From NCBI RefSeq assembly GCF_000633535.1, contig NZ_AYMR01000008.1:62001-126000 (forward strand): a stretch of 64,000 nucleotides of DNA, read 5' to 3'. The stretch comes from Leifsonia aquatica H1aii (GTDB lineage Bacteria; Actinomycetota; Actinomycetes; Actinomycetales; Microbacteriaceae). A program made the position numbers and the translations under genes. The stretch's first letter is position 1, and every line of letters starts with the position of its first letter. The notes beneath the pieces were generated by a model. It was not told the DNA's origin. It did not search any database and was given only the letters and a program-made list of their open reading frames with translations. This document shows, piece by piece, positions 43,342-52,287 of this stretch.

Positions 43342-44096
43342 TCATGTCCGGTCGGAGGCGCTACGCAGATCCGTGGCATCCGTTCGAGGAGACTAGCGCG
43401 AAACTCTCCGAAATCCTTCGCACTTTCGGGCTTAGGACCAGTGTGGCGGACGATGTCGACCAAGCTTTGGGCGACCTCGCGTCGATCAGACCGGACCTGC
43501 TGGTGCTGAACATAGGAAACCCACTAACAGGTGCGGATGAGCGAGTTCTAGCCAGAGGAAGAGATGGCCTTCTCTCCTACGTGAACTCGGGAGGTCCAAT
43601 TCTGGCGATGCACTCCACGTCCACTTCGCTACGGCATATTCGCGAGTTTCCTGGGATCCTCGGAGGTTTGTGGGTACGAGGAACGACTTATCACCCACCT
43701 TATGGCCGCGTTGTCTTGCATCTCGCTGATTGTGCGGGCCGCAATCTCGACGACTTCGTGACCACAGACGAGGCATACAGTAACCTCGCCACGCTTCCCG
43801 GAAACAAGCTCATCGCAACGCACAGACTTGGCGAAACGGATCACCCGCTGATCTGGTATCGAGTACATTCGACCGGGTCTCGCGTTGTCTACGACGCGTT
43901 GGGGCACGACACCGCCAGCTACAACAAGTCAGATCATGTCGATCTGCTCCGGCAAGTCACGCGGTGGCTGGTGCGATCGACAGGCTTCACGGACTCCTTC
44001 ACTCTGCCGAAGCGCGGTATAGCGGGGACCACAGAGGCGAAGAATACAGCGAGCCCGAAATATCTCGGGCGCGGACGGCCTGACCGCCGCGTCTAG
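43326..44096 (+). CDS. ThuA-like protein (trehalose utilisation family)
   Basis: 256 residues from a GTG inside the end of the dehydrogenase gene. The sequence follows the ThuA domain (class I glutamine amidotransferase-like fold): LLVLNIGNPLTGADERVL, GGPILAMHSTSTS in place of the usual GxxGLHxA strand, WVRGTTYHPPYGRV, ATHRLGETDHPLIWYRVHSTGSRVVYDALGHD near the C-terminus. Family members act in keto-disaccharide pathways. Together with the two preceding genes it suggests oxidative processing of an imported sugar; the chemistry is not deducible here. Confidence 0.8.
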   Translation: MPTALIMSGRRRYADPWHPFEETSAKLSEILRTFGLRTSVADDVDQALGDLASIRPDLLVLNIGNPLTGADERVLARGRDGLLSYVNSGGPILAMHSTSTSLRHIREFPGILGGLWVRGTTYHPPYGRVVLHLADCAGRNLDDFVTTDEAYSNLATLPGNKLIATHRLGETDHPLIWYRVHSTGSRVVYDALGHDTASYNKSDHVDLLRQVTRWLVRSTGFTDSFTLPKRGIAGTTEAKNTASPKYLGRGRPDRRV

Positions 44097-44234
44097 AGGG
44101 ATATGGACTAGACCGTGCCAGACGGCTACGTTTACTGATTTCTGCGAATGGATACCAAATGGTCGTGCCGTTTCCCAATCATTTGAGCCACCAATTTTAG
44201 GACCGCGTGCATGTCATCGACGGCTGGGGGAATC

Positions 44235-44660
44235 ATGAGCAAACTCACTCGCTCCACGAGAAACGTAGTGATCGCGGCCATGGCCACTCTCGCCTTGAGC
44301 GTTGGGCTCGCCGGTTGCTCAGCGGCATCGGGCCAGCAGGCAAAACCCGCGTCGGGCGGAACGAGCTGTCTGAATCTACGTTCGACGATCACGAACCTGA
44401 AGGCGCTGAGCGCATGGTCGCTAAATCATCAAGACGCCAAGGGAGCGGCAAGCTGGATCAGCGGTATCGAAGGCGCACTGAAGTCCGAATTCTCAGGGGG
44501 TGCGGCAGCATCGCAGGTCCAGAGCGCCATCTCCCGACTCGACGAACAAATGAAACTTCTGACCGGACCAAACCATTCAGACGCCGTCGCTCAACTGCCC
44601 AACACCGTCGGTCAGATCGTAGATGGCCTGACGCCAGCTCGAGACGCCGTCTGCGGGTGA
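44235..44660 (+). CDS. Small secreted lipoprotein
   Basis: 141 residues from ATG 44235 with a GGGGGAA ribosome-binding site. Signal sequence with lipobox LAGC (Cys about 28). The mature part is helical with a single Cys near each end (SCLNL, AVCG) that may form a disulfide. It stands alone after the glycan operon. The family is unknown. Confidence 0.7.
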   Translation: MSKLTRSTRNVVIAAMATLALSVGLAGCSAASGQQAKPASGGTSCLNLRSTITNLKALSAWSLNHQDAKGAASWISGIEGALKSEFSGGAAASQVQSAISRLDEQMKLLTGPNHSDAVAQLPNTVGQIVDGLTPARDAVCG

Positions 44661-44862
44661 GCCGCCTCTCCGCGAGAGCATTGTTGAAGTATCAGACCGT
44701 GATCATATTCGAGCACAACGAGGTCCTCTCAGAGTGCAGCGACGGATCGCCGCGCAGGTTCGAAAATGCAGCCTCATATTCCCGTCCGTCACGCATGTCG
44801 GAGTAGCACCGTGGTTCGCTCCGCCGGTCGCGCAGGCGGACATCGGCTACGTCGCGCCGGGC

Positions 44863-45221
44863 TCAGAGCTCCGTACTGAACCCTTCGTCATCACCAAGCC
44901 GCCGAATGGACAGCACATACGTCGTCGACCGCCTAGTGAACGGCACCTCCGGGCGGCCAAGCGACTCAATATCGAAGACCGCCGGCTCGCCAACTTCGAG
45001 CTGCACGATGCGAAGAAGTCGCACCCAGCCTCGGTCATGGTCGCAGAGCTTCGACGGGAAGGCAACTTCAGGGCCGGCTTCACCGTTCCCTTTACCCGGC
45101 GGAGCAGTTCACGGTCCAGGTCCAAGTAGTACCCGCTCGCTTCCGTAACGACTTCCCACCGACCGCTTCTCGGCGCCGCCTCAGACGACTCGGGCTCCGT
45201 CAGCACCGAGAACACGGGCAC
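44863..45221 (-). pseudogene. Possible frameshifted hypothetical gene
   Basis: The upstream frame (45221 to about 45070) encodes GRWEVVTEASGYYLDLDRELLRRV, and a second frame (to the TGA at 44863) continues as VAFPSKLCDHDRGWVRLLRIVQLEVGEPAVFDIE ... TYVLSIRRL. Joined, they resemble small actinobacterial proteins that begin W-x-V-T-T-x-S-x-x-Y-x-L-D-L-D. The shift lies somewhere in 45060-45105. I cannot exclude that only one frame is ever used. Confidence 0.4.
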
Positions 45222-45230
45222 TGGGCGGAT

Positions 45231-45416
45231 CTAGTCGTTGCCGTCAGCGTCTTCGAGCTGTGCGTCCGTTCTTCCTTGCGCGGGCGTTGGCGCGGCGGGT
45301 GCCCTTTCGCCCTGGGAGCCAAGGCCGCGTTGATCCATCGCGTTCAGGCGTTGCCCCGTGAAGGCCGCGGCTGCTCTCCTCCATTCGTCGAGTGTTTCGT
45401 CGTCCCAGTCGCTCAT
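45231..45416 (-). CDS. Small hypothetical protein
   Basis: 61 residues from ATG 45416 with GGAGG 7 nt upstream (begins [19 protein letters not shown]). It is acidic, Trp-containing and Ala/Gln-rich towards the end. The good ribosome-binding site supports translation. It lies next to IS remnants and may be the start of a truncated gene. Confidence 0.45.
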   Translation of the reverse strand: MSDWDDETLDEWRRAAAAFTGQRLNAMDQRGLGSQGERAPAAPTPAQGRTDAQLEDADGND

Positions 45417-45599
45417 TGCAGGTCCTCCCTCTGTTCTGGGTTCTACTGCCGCCACGACCAGGCAGCTCGTCCAGCCGCCTGCACGACGACTGGCGTGTCA
45501 CCGTCGCGGAGCAATTCCCACATCGCTCGGCCCCCGGAGCGCTGTGCCCGGGACGTCAGCAAGATCCACCACGTCCACGGGTCTTCCACCGCGCCGGAG

Positions 45600-45823
45600 A
45601 GCTCACAAAGGACATCGCCGATCCCGGTTCCCCTTGGCAACGCGGGAGCAACGAGAACACCAACGGGCTCCTGCGGCAATACTTCCCCAAGGGCACCGAC
45701 CTGGCCCGGCACACCCTCCACGAGCTCGCGATCGTCGCCGACGAACTCAATGATCGCCCCAGAAAATCGCTCGACTGGGACACTCCCGCTGAACGAATAG
45801 CTGCTTTACTGGAAGCCTCATAG
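45600..45823 (+). pseudogene. IS30-family transposase, C-terminal remnant
   Basis: The last 70 or so residues ([27 protein letters not shown] ... [19 protein letters not shown]) are the diagnostic end of IS30 transposases: the catalytic Glu in [11 protein letters not shown] and the RPRKxLxWxTP tail. Everything before about 45600 is unrecognisable, and the terminal inverted repeat was not found. Confidence 0.8.
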
Positions 45824-45832
45824 GCAGGGGTG

Positions 45833-46557
45833 TTACGACGATTGCTGGAATCCAAGCGGTCGGGTGTTCGGAGATGTCGGTGGGCCAGAGCCGGTCAGGG
45901 CTGGTCGCGGTGAACTCCCGCCGGACGAGATCTTCGCGCACCGGTGGGCCGACCAGACGCCCTTTGCCGCGGCGTTTGCGGATGAATGCGCTGAAGATCT
46001 CGTTCTCCGAACACAGCCGCCACACCCGCCGCTCCGAAGCGGTGAACCCGGCCGCAGCGAGTCGTCGGCGATGAACCGGTAAGCGAACGCCGGGTCGTCG
46101 GTATACACGTCGATCGCCGCATTGGTCAGGTGCGCGTCGTCCCAGTCTCGCCGATACACGGGATCCTGTAGCCACCGGTAATAAGGCTGTTTCGCGAACT
46201 TCAGCACCCGACACGTCACCGCCACGGGGATCCCGTCGGAGGCGAGTTCACTCACGAGCGGGTAGAGCCTTTTGGGCCAGACAGGTTCGCCTGCGACAGA
46301 TACGCCGCCGCACGCCGGAGGATCTCGACCTCCTGCTCGATCAGCTTCACCCGCTTACGCAGCTCACGGTTCTCCGCGGCCTCGCTCGAGGTCACACCGG
46401 AGCGGCGACCACTGTCGACCTCAGCGATCTTAACCCACCGCCGCACACACGACTCGGAAATCCCGAAGTCCTTCGCGATCTGCGCGAACGACGACTCCCG
46501 GCGCAACGCGATCGCGACCACGTCATCCCGGAACTCCTTGGGGAACGGCTTAGGCAT
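45833..46557 (-). mobile_element. IS3-family remnant (orfA intact-looking, orfB frameshifted and truncated)
   Basis: orfA (46252-46557, 101 residues from ATG 46557 behind GGAGG) has the IS3 HTH (FRDDVVAIALRRESSFAQIAKDFGISESCVRRW) and a leucine-zipper-like helix. orfB starts at GTG 46255 with a GTGA overlap. It runs ADD, then loses one C at about 46062 (AAAGFTASERRVWRLCSENEIF is in the next frame) and stops being IS-like after TSPDRLWPTDISEHPTAW at about 45850. The DDE catalytic core beyond the first Asp is missing, so it cannot transpose. Confidence 0.82.
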
Positions 46558-46573
46558 GAGGACCTCCTTCCAG

Positions 46574-47881
46574 CGGCGACGAATCGCCACAGATCAGGAG
46601 TCACCTAAACCCTCAGCAGTCCCGCCGGAGCTTCGTGTGCGGGCGGTGCGGCTTGTTGCCGAGGCCAGGAAGGAGGATCCGGAGGTGTCGTTGAACGCGG
46701 CGGTGCTCCGGATCTGCCAGCGCGTCGGGGTGAATTCCGACACGTTGCGGGGCTGGTGCAAGCAGGCTGCGATCGACGCGGGGCGAGCGGCCGGGTACGA
46801 CGACCAGTGACGCGTAACGGATCAGGGCGTGTGAGGTTGAGGTGCGGGAGCTGAAGCGGGCGAACGAGATCCTGTTGGCGGCATCCTCGTTCTTCGCGCG
46901 GGAGCTCGACCCGCGACTGCCGTGGTAGTTCAGTTTATCGATGATCATCGTGACCGGTTCGGAGTCGAGCCGATCTGCCGGGTGCTCACCGAGCATGTCG
47001 TGCCGATCGCTTCGTCCGGCTATTAGGTGTTCAAGACCCGGCCGGCATCGGCCCGGACGGTCTCGGATGCAGAGTTGGTCATCCAGATCGAGCGGGTTTT
47101 CTGGGACCGCAACCTGGGGCGAGGGATCAGCGGCGCCCGCAAGATCTGGCGGCTGCTGCGCCGCGAGGGAACTCTCCTCGCCCGCTGCACTGTGAAACGG
47201 CTTATGCGTCAGCAGGGTCTGCGCGGGATCCGCTGCGGCAAGTAGTTCGTCACCACGCGGCCGGATCAGACCGCTACCGGCCCCCGGATCGTGTCCAGCG
47301 CTGCTTCCGGGCGGACCGGCCCGGCGAGCTGTGGGTGGTGGACTTTACCTATGTTCCGACCTGGTCGGGGATGGCGTTCACCGCGTTCGTCACCGACGTG
47401 TTCTCCCGCCGGATCGTGGGCTGGCGCACGATGGGCCGGATGCCGACCGAGCTGCCGTTGGACGCTCTCGAGATGGCGCTCTGGATTCGGGATCGCGCCG
47501 GGCAGGACGTCACCGGTGTCATTCAGCATTCGGATGCCGGAGCTCAATACGCCGGCATCCGCTACGCCGAGCGACTTGCTGATGCCGGCGCGATCGCCTC
47601 GATCGGAACCATTGGGGACTCGAATAAAAATGCCCTGGCTGAGACCGTGGTCGGGCTCTACAAGAACGAATGCGTTAAGATCGACGACCCGTTCCGCAGC
47701 GCCGACAACCTCGAACTCGCCACCTTGCCCTGGGTGCACGGGTTCAACGAGAACCGGCTGCACTCCGCGATCGGATACCTCACCCCCATCGAGGCCGAGC
47801 ACGCGTACCACCGAGAGAACACCTCCCGACAGCAGCCACTGCCCGGAAAACTCGCACTCCACTAAACCCGGGGCGATTCAC
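46574..47881 (+). mobile_element. Second IS3-family element, degenerate
   Basis: orfA begins near 46574 (VPPELRVRAVRLVAEARKEDPEVSLNAAVLRICQRVGVNSDTLRGW) and breaks near 46810; its zipper tail VRELKRANEILLAASSFFARELD is in another frame. orfB is open in patches: FIDDHRDRFGVEPICRVL, a TAG after SGY near 47026, KIWRLLRREGTLLARCTVKRL, a TAG near 47243, a frameshift, then a long clean C-terminal part (47335-47865) with WVVDFTYVPTWSGMAFTAFVTDVFSRRIVGW and HSDAGAQYAGIRY, and the Glu region ALAETVVGLYKNE. The right end is close to 47881 (rev. TGAATCGCCCCGGG). Several lesions show it is dead. Confidence 0.82.
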
Positions 47882-48056
47882 CCGATAGGAACGAAAGCTA
47901 GGCCCACTTGCGATCGCTCGGTCTGTGTTCCAATTTAGCTAGCCGGAATCTTACGAGGCCTGATGTGTCAAGAGCGAGCTGTTTGGCGACGGTAATCGAC
48001 CAGTAGAGCAAACCCGCGCGACTGAGGGTCCCACTGACGATCGATGTTCGGGCGGC

Positions 48057-49679
48057 TTACCGTTCGAACATCACCCGACCGCCCACGAGCGTCGCCGCCA
48101 CCTGCACCTCCCGCAATGCCGCGTCCGGCGTGCCCTCGAGGTTCCTGTCCAGGATCACGACGTCGCCCTCAAGCCCCGGGGCCAGGCGCCCGCGGCCGTC
48201 CTGGCGGGAGGCGTGGGCGCTTCCCACGGTGGCGGCGAGCAGAGCCTGAGGGCGGGTGAGCTTCTCGGCAGGGAGGAGCGGCTGCGGGGCGCCGGGGGTC
48301 GAGCGGTTGACCGCGACGTGGAGTTGCTCGAACACGCTCGGTGTGGAGACCGGCCAGTCGCTCCCGAACGCGAGAGCGACGCCGGCCCTGACCATCGACG
48401 CGAACTCGTACTGGTGCGCGGCCAGCTCGGGGTCGAGGAACGGGAGGGTCGCCGTGAGCATCTGCTCGTCGGCGTGCGCCCAGAGCGGCTGGACGTTGGC
48501 GATGATGCCGGTCGCGGCCATCCGGTGAATGAGTTCCCGGTTCGTGAGCTGTAGGTGCGCGATCTGGTGCCGCCGGTCGGAGCTGCGGCCGGCGCTGCGA
48601 CCGGCCACCGACTCCAGGAGCTCGATCGAGTCGCCGACGGCCCGGTCGCCGATGGCGTGGATGTGGATGTCGAAGCCGGCGGCGTCGAGGTCGGCAAACA
48701 CCGGGAGCAACTCGTCCTTGGCGAAGAAGGTCAGGCCCGTCGGGTATTCCGTGTCGGCGAGGTAGGGGCGGCTCGTCGCGGCGGTGAACGTCTCGCACAC
48801 CCCGTCGTACATCACCTTCGCGCCGGTGGCCTGGAACCGGGAGGCCGCGGGGACCTGCGCGCGCAGCTCGGCGAATCGGGCCGCAGCGTCGGAGAACCCC
48901 GTCCGCGGCAGCCACAGGTTGCCGGTCGCCCGGCCGACGAGTTCGCCGGACTCCGCGACCTCGAGGTAGGTCGAGAACACGTCGGTCGTTGGCACGAAGT
49001 CGCCGACGATCGCCTCCTGCCACCCGGTGACCCCAAACGACAGCAGGCGCTCCTGGCCGGCGAGCAATCCGGCCCGGCGCGCGGTGGGGTCGAGCGCGGG
49101 GAGCAGGTCCGAGACGAGTTGCATCGCCGACTCGTGCAGGAGGCCGGCAAGCCGGCCGTCCGGGAGCCGTTCGATGCGCCCGCCCGCGGGGTCGGGCGTG
49201 TCGGGTCGGACGCCTGCCAGCCGGAGAGCGACGCTGTTGACCCAGGCGCTGTGACCGTCGCGGTTGGCGAGATACGCGGGTCGGTCGGGGACGAGCCTGT
49301 CCAGCTGCTCGATCATCATCGTCGTGTCCTGGAAGTCGGCGAGAGCCCAGCCCCGGCCAACGACCCACTCGGCCTCGGGATGCGAGATCGCGTAGTCGGC
49401 GATCGTGGCGAGGACGCTCGCGCGGTCTACCGCGTCGGTCAGGTCGCATCGCATCAGCTCGATGCCGGACTCCACCACGTGCACGTGGGCGTCGGTGAAG
49501 GCCGGGATGACCGAGTTGCCTCCGGCGTCGACGACGGCCGACCCGCCGAGCGCGGGGGCGTCGGCCATGGCGGTGACGGCGGTGATCACGCCGTCGACGA
49601 TCTCGATGGCGGCGAGTTGCCGCGACCCGGCGAGCGGGAGGTCGCAGTTGATGACGAGTGTGCGCTCCGGCGAGGTCAT
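48057..49679 (-). CDS. YtcJ-type amidohydrolase (Amidohydro_3), second copy
   Basis: 540 residues from ATG 49679, which overlaps the serine-hydrolase stop (ATGA). Motifs: FTDAHVHVVES (HxH at about 60-62), the Lys in GAKVMYDG, HIHAIGDRAVGD, HQIAHLQLT and GSDWPVS with the metal-bound Asp. It resembles the enzyme at 6696-8384 in length and motif order. It is the last gene of the peptide-ABC operon, so its substrate is probably an imported amide or modified dipeptide, possibly released by the preceding serine hydrolase. Confidence 0.87.
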   Translation of the reverse strand: MTSPERTLVINCDLPLAGSRQLAAIEIVDGVITAVTAMADAPALGGSAVVDAGGNSVIPAFTDAHVHVVESGIELMRCDLTDAVDRASVLATIADYAISHPEAEWVVGRGWALADFQDTTMMIEQLDRLVPDRPAYLANRDGHSAWVNSVALRLAGVRPDTPDPAGGRIERLPDGRLAGLLHESAMQLVSDLLPALDPTARRAGLLAGQERLLSFGVTGWQEAIVGDFVPTTDVFSTYLEVAESGELVGRATGNLWLPRTGFSDAAARFAELRAQVPAASRFQATGAKVMYDGVCETFTAATSRPYLADTEYPTGLTFFAKDELLPVFADLDAAGFDIHIHAIGDRAVGDSIELLESVAGRSAGRSSDRRHQIAHLQLTNRELIHRMAATGIIANVQPLWAHADEQMLTATLPFLDPELAAHQYEFASMVRAGVALAFGSDWPVSTPSVFEQLHVAVNRSTPGAPQPLLPAEKLTRPQALLAATVGSAHASRQDGRGRLAPGLEGDVVILDRNLEGTPDAALREVQVAATLVGGRVMFER

Positions 49680-51448
49680 GCGGTGGGGTTCCTTTCGGCG
49701 AGGAGCCGGGACACCGTCTCGAGGGCGTGGGCGACGGTGCGTTCGGCGTCGGGGAGGCGGAGGAGGTCGGATCCGGCCTCGTCGGCCTCGAGTAGGTCGA
49801 GGTCTGCGCACCGGGCATGGGTGAGGAAGAGGGTGTCCGGAGCGGCGACGCGGAGAGCGTCGCGACGATCGCGGTCGAGCGCCGGGCAGACAACGACGAG
49901 GCCCGTTCCGCTCCGGTGAGCGTCCCCGAGGCCGCGCCCGACACGTTCGTCTGTCGGCTCCGCGCCCGCGTCGAGGAAGGGGACCCCGAGCCCTTCGGCC
50001 AGAAGCCTGCCGAAAGCCGTCGTCGCGCCGCCGGAGCCTCCCAGCACGACGACGAGCGGGCCCGGTGCCGCCACCATCCGCGGGGCGAGCCGTTCGGCGA
50101 TCCGCAGGGCCTGCACGCGTCCCCGCTGGTCCCATCGGCAGCCGATGACCGTTCCCGCCGTCGATGCGGGCTCGACGACCTGGAGGTCGCCGTCGGTCCG
50201 GACCGCGAGAAGGTCGTACGACGGCGGCGGCAGCTGGTACCGCCCGGTCGGCCCCTCCTCATCCGGCACCGCGATCGCGTTCAGTCGCCCGCGGCCTGCC
50301 GGGGTGAGGCGGAGCACACCGTAGACACCGGCGTCGTAGTCGCCGGCGATGCCCGAGGGGTCGGCATCCGGGTCGAGGCCGACGGGCGACGCGGTCTCGC
50401 CGACGATGGCGGAGGTGATTGCGGAGACGACGGCCGCGGCGACCGCGGTGTGCACGCGCTCGCCCTCCGTCCCGTTGGTCAGCACGACGACCGCCGTGGC
50501 CTCCGACGGCACGAGGAGGAGCCGCGCGCAGTACCCGGTGGTGAGTCCGTCGTGCCACGCGACGCGGAGGCCGTCGTGATCGTCCAGGTACCAGGTGAGG
50601 GCGAAGGACTCGCCCGGGTGGTCGCGCGTCCGGTGCGGATCGAGCAGCGCCGCCGGCTCCGCTCCGGAGAGGAGATGCTCGGCGTAGGCGAGCAGGTCGT
50701 CGGCGGTGCTGACGATCCCGCCGCCCGGCACGTCCCAGCCGGGGAGCTGCCAGTGGCGCTGCCAGCCTGCGTCCCGGAGCACGACGGGAGCGCCGTCGGC
50801 GACGCCCTGCGGGACCGCGACACGGTGGGTGATCGCCTCGTCGGCGGTGGTAAACGTCGTCCGCATCCCGAGCGGGCGGACGATGTCCTCCTGGAGCTGG
50901 TCGACGTACGGCCGACCGTCGACGGCCTCCAGCACCGCGGCCGCGAGCATGATGCCCGCGTTGCTGTACGACCACGCGGAGCCGGGTGCGAAGTCGAGGG
51001 GCCGGCCGGCCAGCCGGGCGACAGCGACGTCGATGCCGTCGTCGCCGCGGTCGGCGAGGAGCAGCGGCGCGTCCCGGATCATCGCGTCGCCGGAGACCCC
51101 GGAGGAGTGGGTCAGCAGGTGGAGCACGGTGATCCGCGGGTCCACACCGGCGCCGGGGAGGAGCTCGGCGACGCTCTGGTCGAGGCGGAGCACGCCGTGC
51201 GCCACGGCACGAGCGACGAGCAGTGCGACGAACGTCTTGGAGATCGAGCCGATCTGGAAGAGCGTGCGCCCGTCGACCGGGAGCGGGTCGTCGACGCTCG
51301 TCGTGCCGAAACCCTGGACGGTGCGGTGGCCGGCGACGGAGATCCCGACGACGACACCGGGGACGGCCGCCTCCTGCCGGTGCGTCTCGACGGCGCGCTC
51401 GGAGACCCGTTCCAGCAGTTCCCGTCGTTCCGCCGTGGCGGCGGTCAC
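49676..51448 (-). CDS. Beta-lactamase-type serine hydrolase fused to a degenerate P-loop domain
   Basis: 590 residues from the GTG overlapping the upstream ATPase stop. The N-part (about 10-345) is a class C beta-lactamase/DD-peptidase fold with SISK (68-71), YSN (161-163) and HDG (298-300), all expected active-site positions. A beta-rich linker domain follows (about 365-450). The C-terminal 125 residues read PLVVVLGGSGGATTAFGRLLAEGLGVPFLDAG..., which has the layout of a gluconokinase/shikimate-kinase P-loop enzyme but lacks the Walker Lys (GGATT instead of GxGKS/T). No signal peptide, so it is cytoplasmic, unlike most of its class. It probably hydrolyses an amide or ester bond in the imported substrate. 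Confidence 0.8.
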   Translation of the reverse strand: MTAATAERRELLERVSERAVETHRQEAAVPGVVVGISVAGHRTVQGFGTTSVDDPLPVDGRTLFQIGSISKTFVALLVARAVAHGVLRLDQSVAELLPGAGVDPRITVLHLLTHSSGVSGDAMIRDAPLLLADRGDDGIDVAVARLAGRPLDFAPGSAWSYSNAGIMLAAAVLEAVDGRPYVDQLQEDIVRPLGMRTTFTTADEAITHRVAVPQGVADGAPVVLRDAGWQRHWQLPGWDVPGGGIVSTADDLLAYAEHLLSGAEPAALLDPHRTRDHPGESFALTWYLDDHDGLRVAWHDGLTTGYCARLLLVPSEATAVVVLTNGTEGERVHTAVAAAVVSAITSAIVGETASPVGLDPDADPSGIAGDYDAGVYGVLRLTPAGRGRLNAIAVPDEEGPTGRYQLPPPSYDLLAVRTDGDLQVVEPASTAGTVIGCRWDQRGRVQALRIAERLAPRMVAAPGPLVVVLGGSGGATTAFGRLLAEGLGVPFLDAGAEPTDERVGRGLGDAHRSGTGLVVVCPALDRDRRDALRVAAPDTLFLTHARCADLDLLEADEAGSDLLRLPDAERTVAHALETVSRLLAERNPTA

Positions 51449-52287
51449 GCCGGCGCCCGGTCGGCCGGCGCGGTGGAACGCTCCCGCTCGACGACGGCAT
51501 GCGGATCCCAGCCGGGCCCGGGAACGGCGTCCATCAGCATCCGCGTGTACGGATGCTGCGGAGTGTCGAGCACGGCGTCGACGGCGCCGCTCTCGACGAT
51601 CTCCCCGTTCCGCATCACATGCACGGTGTCGCAGACCTGCCTGACCACACCGAGGTCGTGCGTGATGAAGAGGAAGGCGAGGTTCCGCTCGGCGCGGATG
51701 GCGTTGAGGAGGTTGAGGATCTGGGCCTGCACCGAGACGTCCAGCGCCGAGACCGCTTCGTCGAGCACCAGGAGGTCGGGGTCGGCCGCGAGCGCGCGTG
51801 CGATCGCGACGCGCTGCCGTTGCCCTCCGGAGAGCGCGTTGGGTCTGCTCGCGGCGTGGGACGGGTCGAGTCCGACGTCGCACAGGAGCTCCTGCACCCG
51901 GGCGTCCCGCTCCCGCGCGTCGAGGGACAGGTGGAAGCGCAGCACCTCCGCGATCGCGGCGCCGACGGTCTGGGTCGGGTCGAGGGATGAGTACGGGTTC
52001 TGGAAGACCATCTGCATCCGCCGGGCGCGCGCTGCTGTCTGTGCGCGGCCACGCCGATACGTGAGGCCGTCGAGCAGCACCGTCCCGCCGGTGGCGGTCT
52101 CGAGGCCCATGACGATGCGGGCGAGCGTGGACTTGCCCGATCCGGACTCGCCGACCAGGGCGACGGCGTCGCCCGCGACGAGCTCGAAGGACACTCCCCG
52201 CAGCGCGTGCACGGTCTCGCCGCCGCGCCGGCGGGTGCGGAAGGTCTTCGCGAGGCTGTCGATCCGCAGGGAGAGGTCACGCGACAT
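51445..52287 (-). CDS. dppF: Oligopeptide ABC transporter ATPase (DppF/OppF-like)
   Basis: 280 residues from ATG 52287. Walker A GESGSGKST (about 46-54), Q-loop FQNPYSSLDP, signature LSGGQRQRVAIARAL, Walker B LLVLDEAVSALD, H-loop FITHDLGVV, and the HPY tail QHPYTRMLMDAVP found in peptide/nickel transporter ATPases. It overlaps the end of the preceding ATPase gene by 11 bp. It should pair with the DppD-like subunit to drive import. Confidence 0.9.
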   Translation of the reverse strand: MSRDLSLRIDSLAKTFRTRRRGGETVHALRGVSFELVAGDAVALVGESGSGKSTLARIVMGLETATGGTVLLDGLTYRRGRAQTAARARRMQMVFQNPYSSLDPTQTVGAAIAEVLRFHLSLDARERDARVQELLCDVGLDPSHAASRPNALSGGQRQRVAIARALAADPDLLVLDEAVSALDVSVQAQILNLLNAIRAERNLAFLFITHDLGVVRQVCDTVHVMRNGEIVESGAVDAVLDTPQHPYTRMLMDAVPGPGWDPHAVVERERSTAPADRAPA

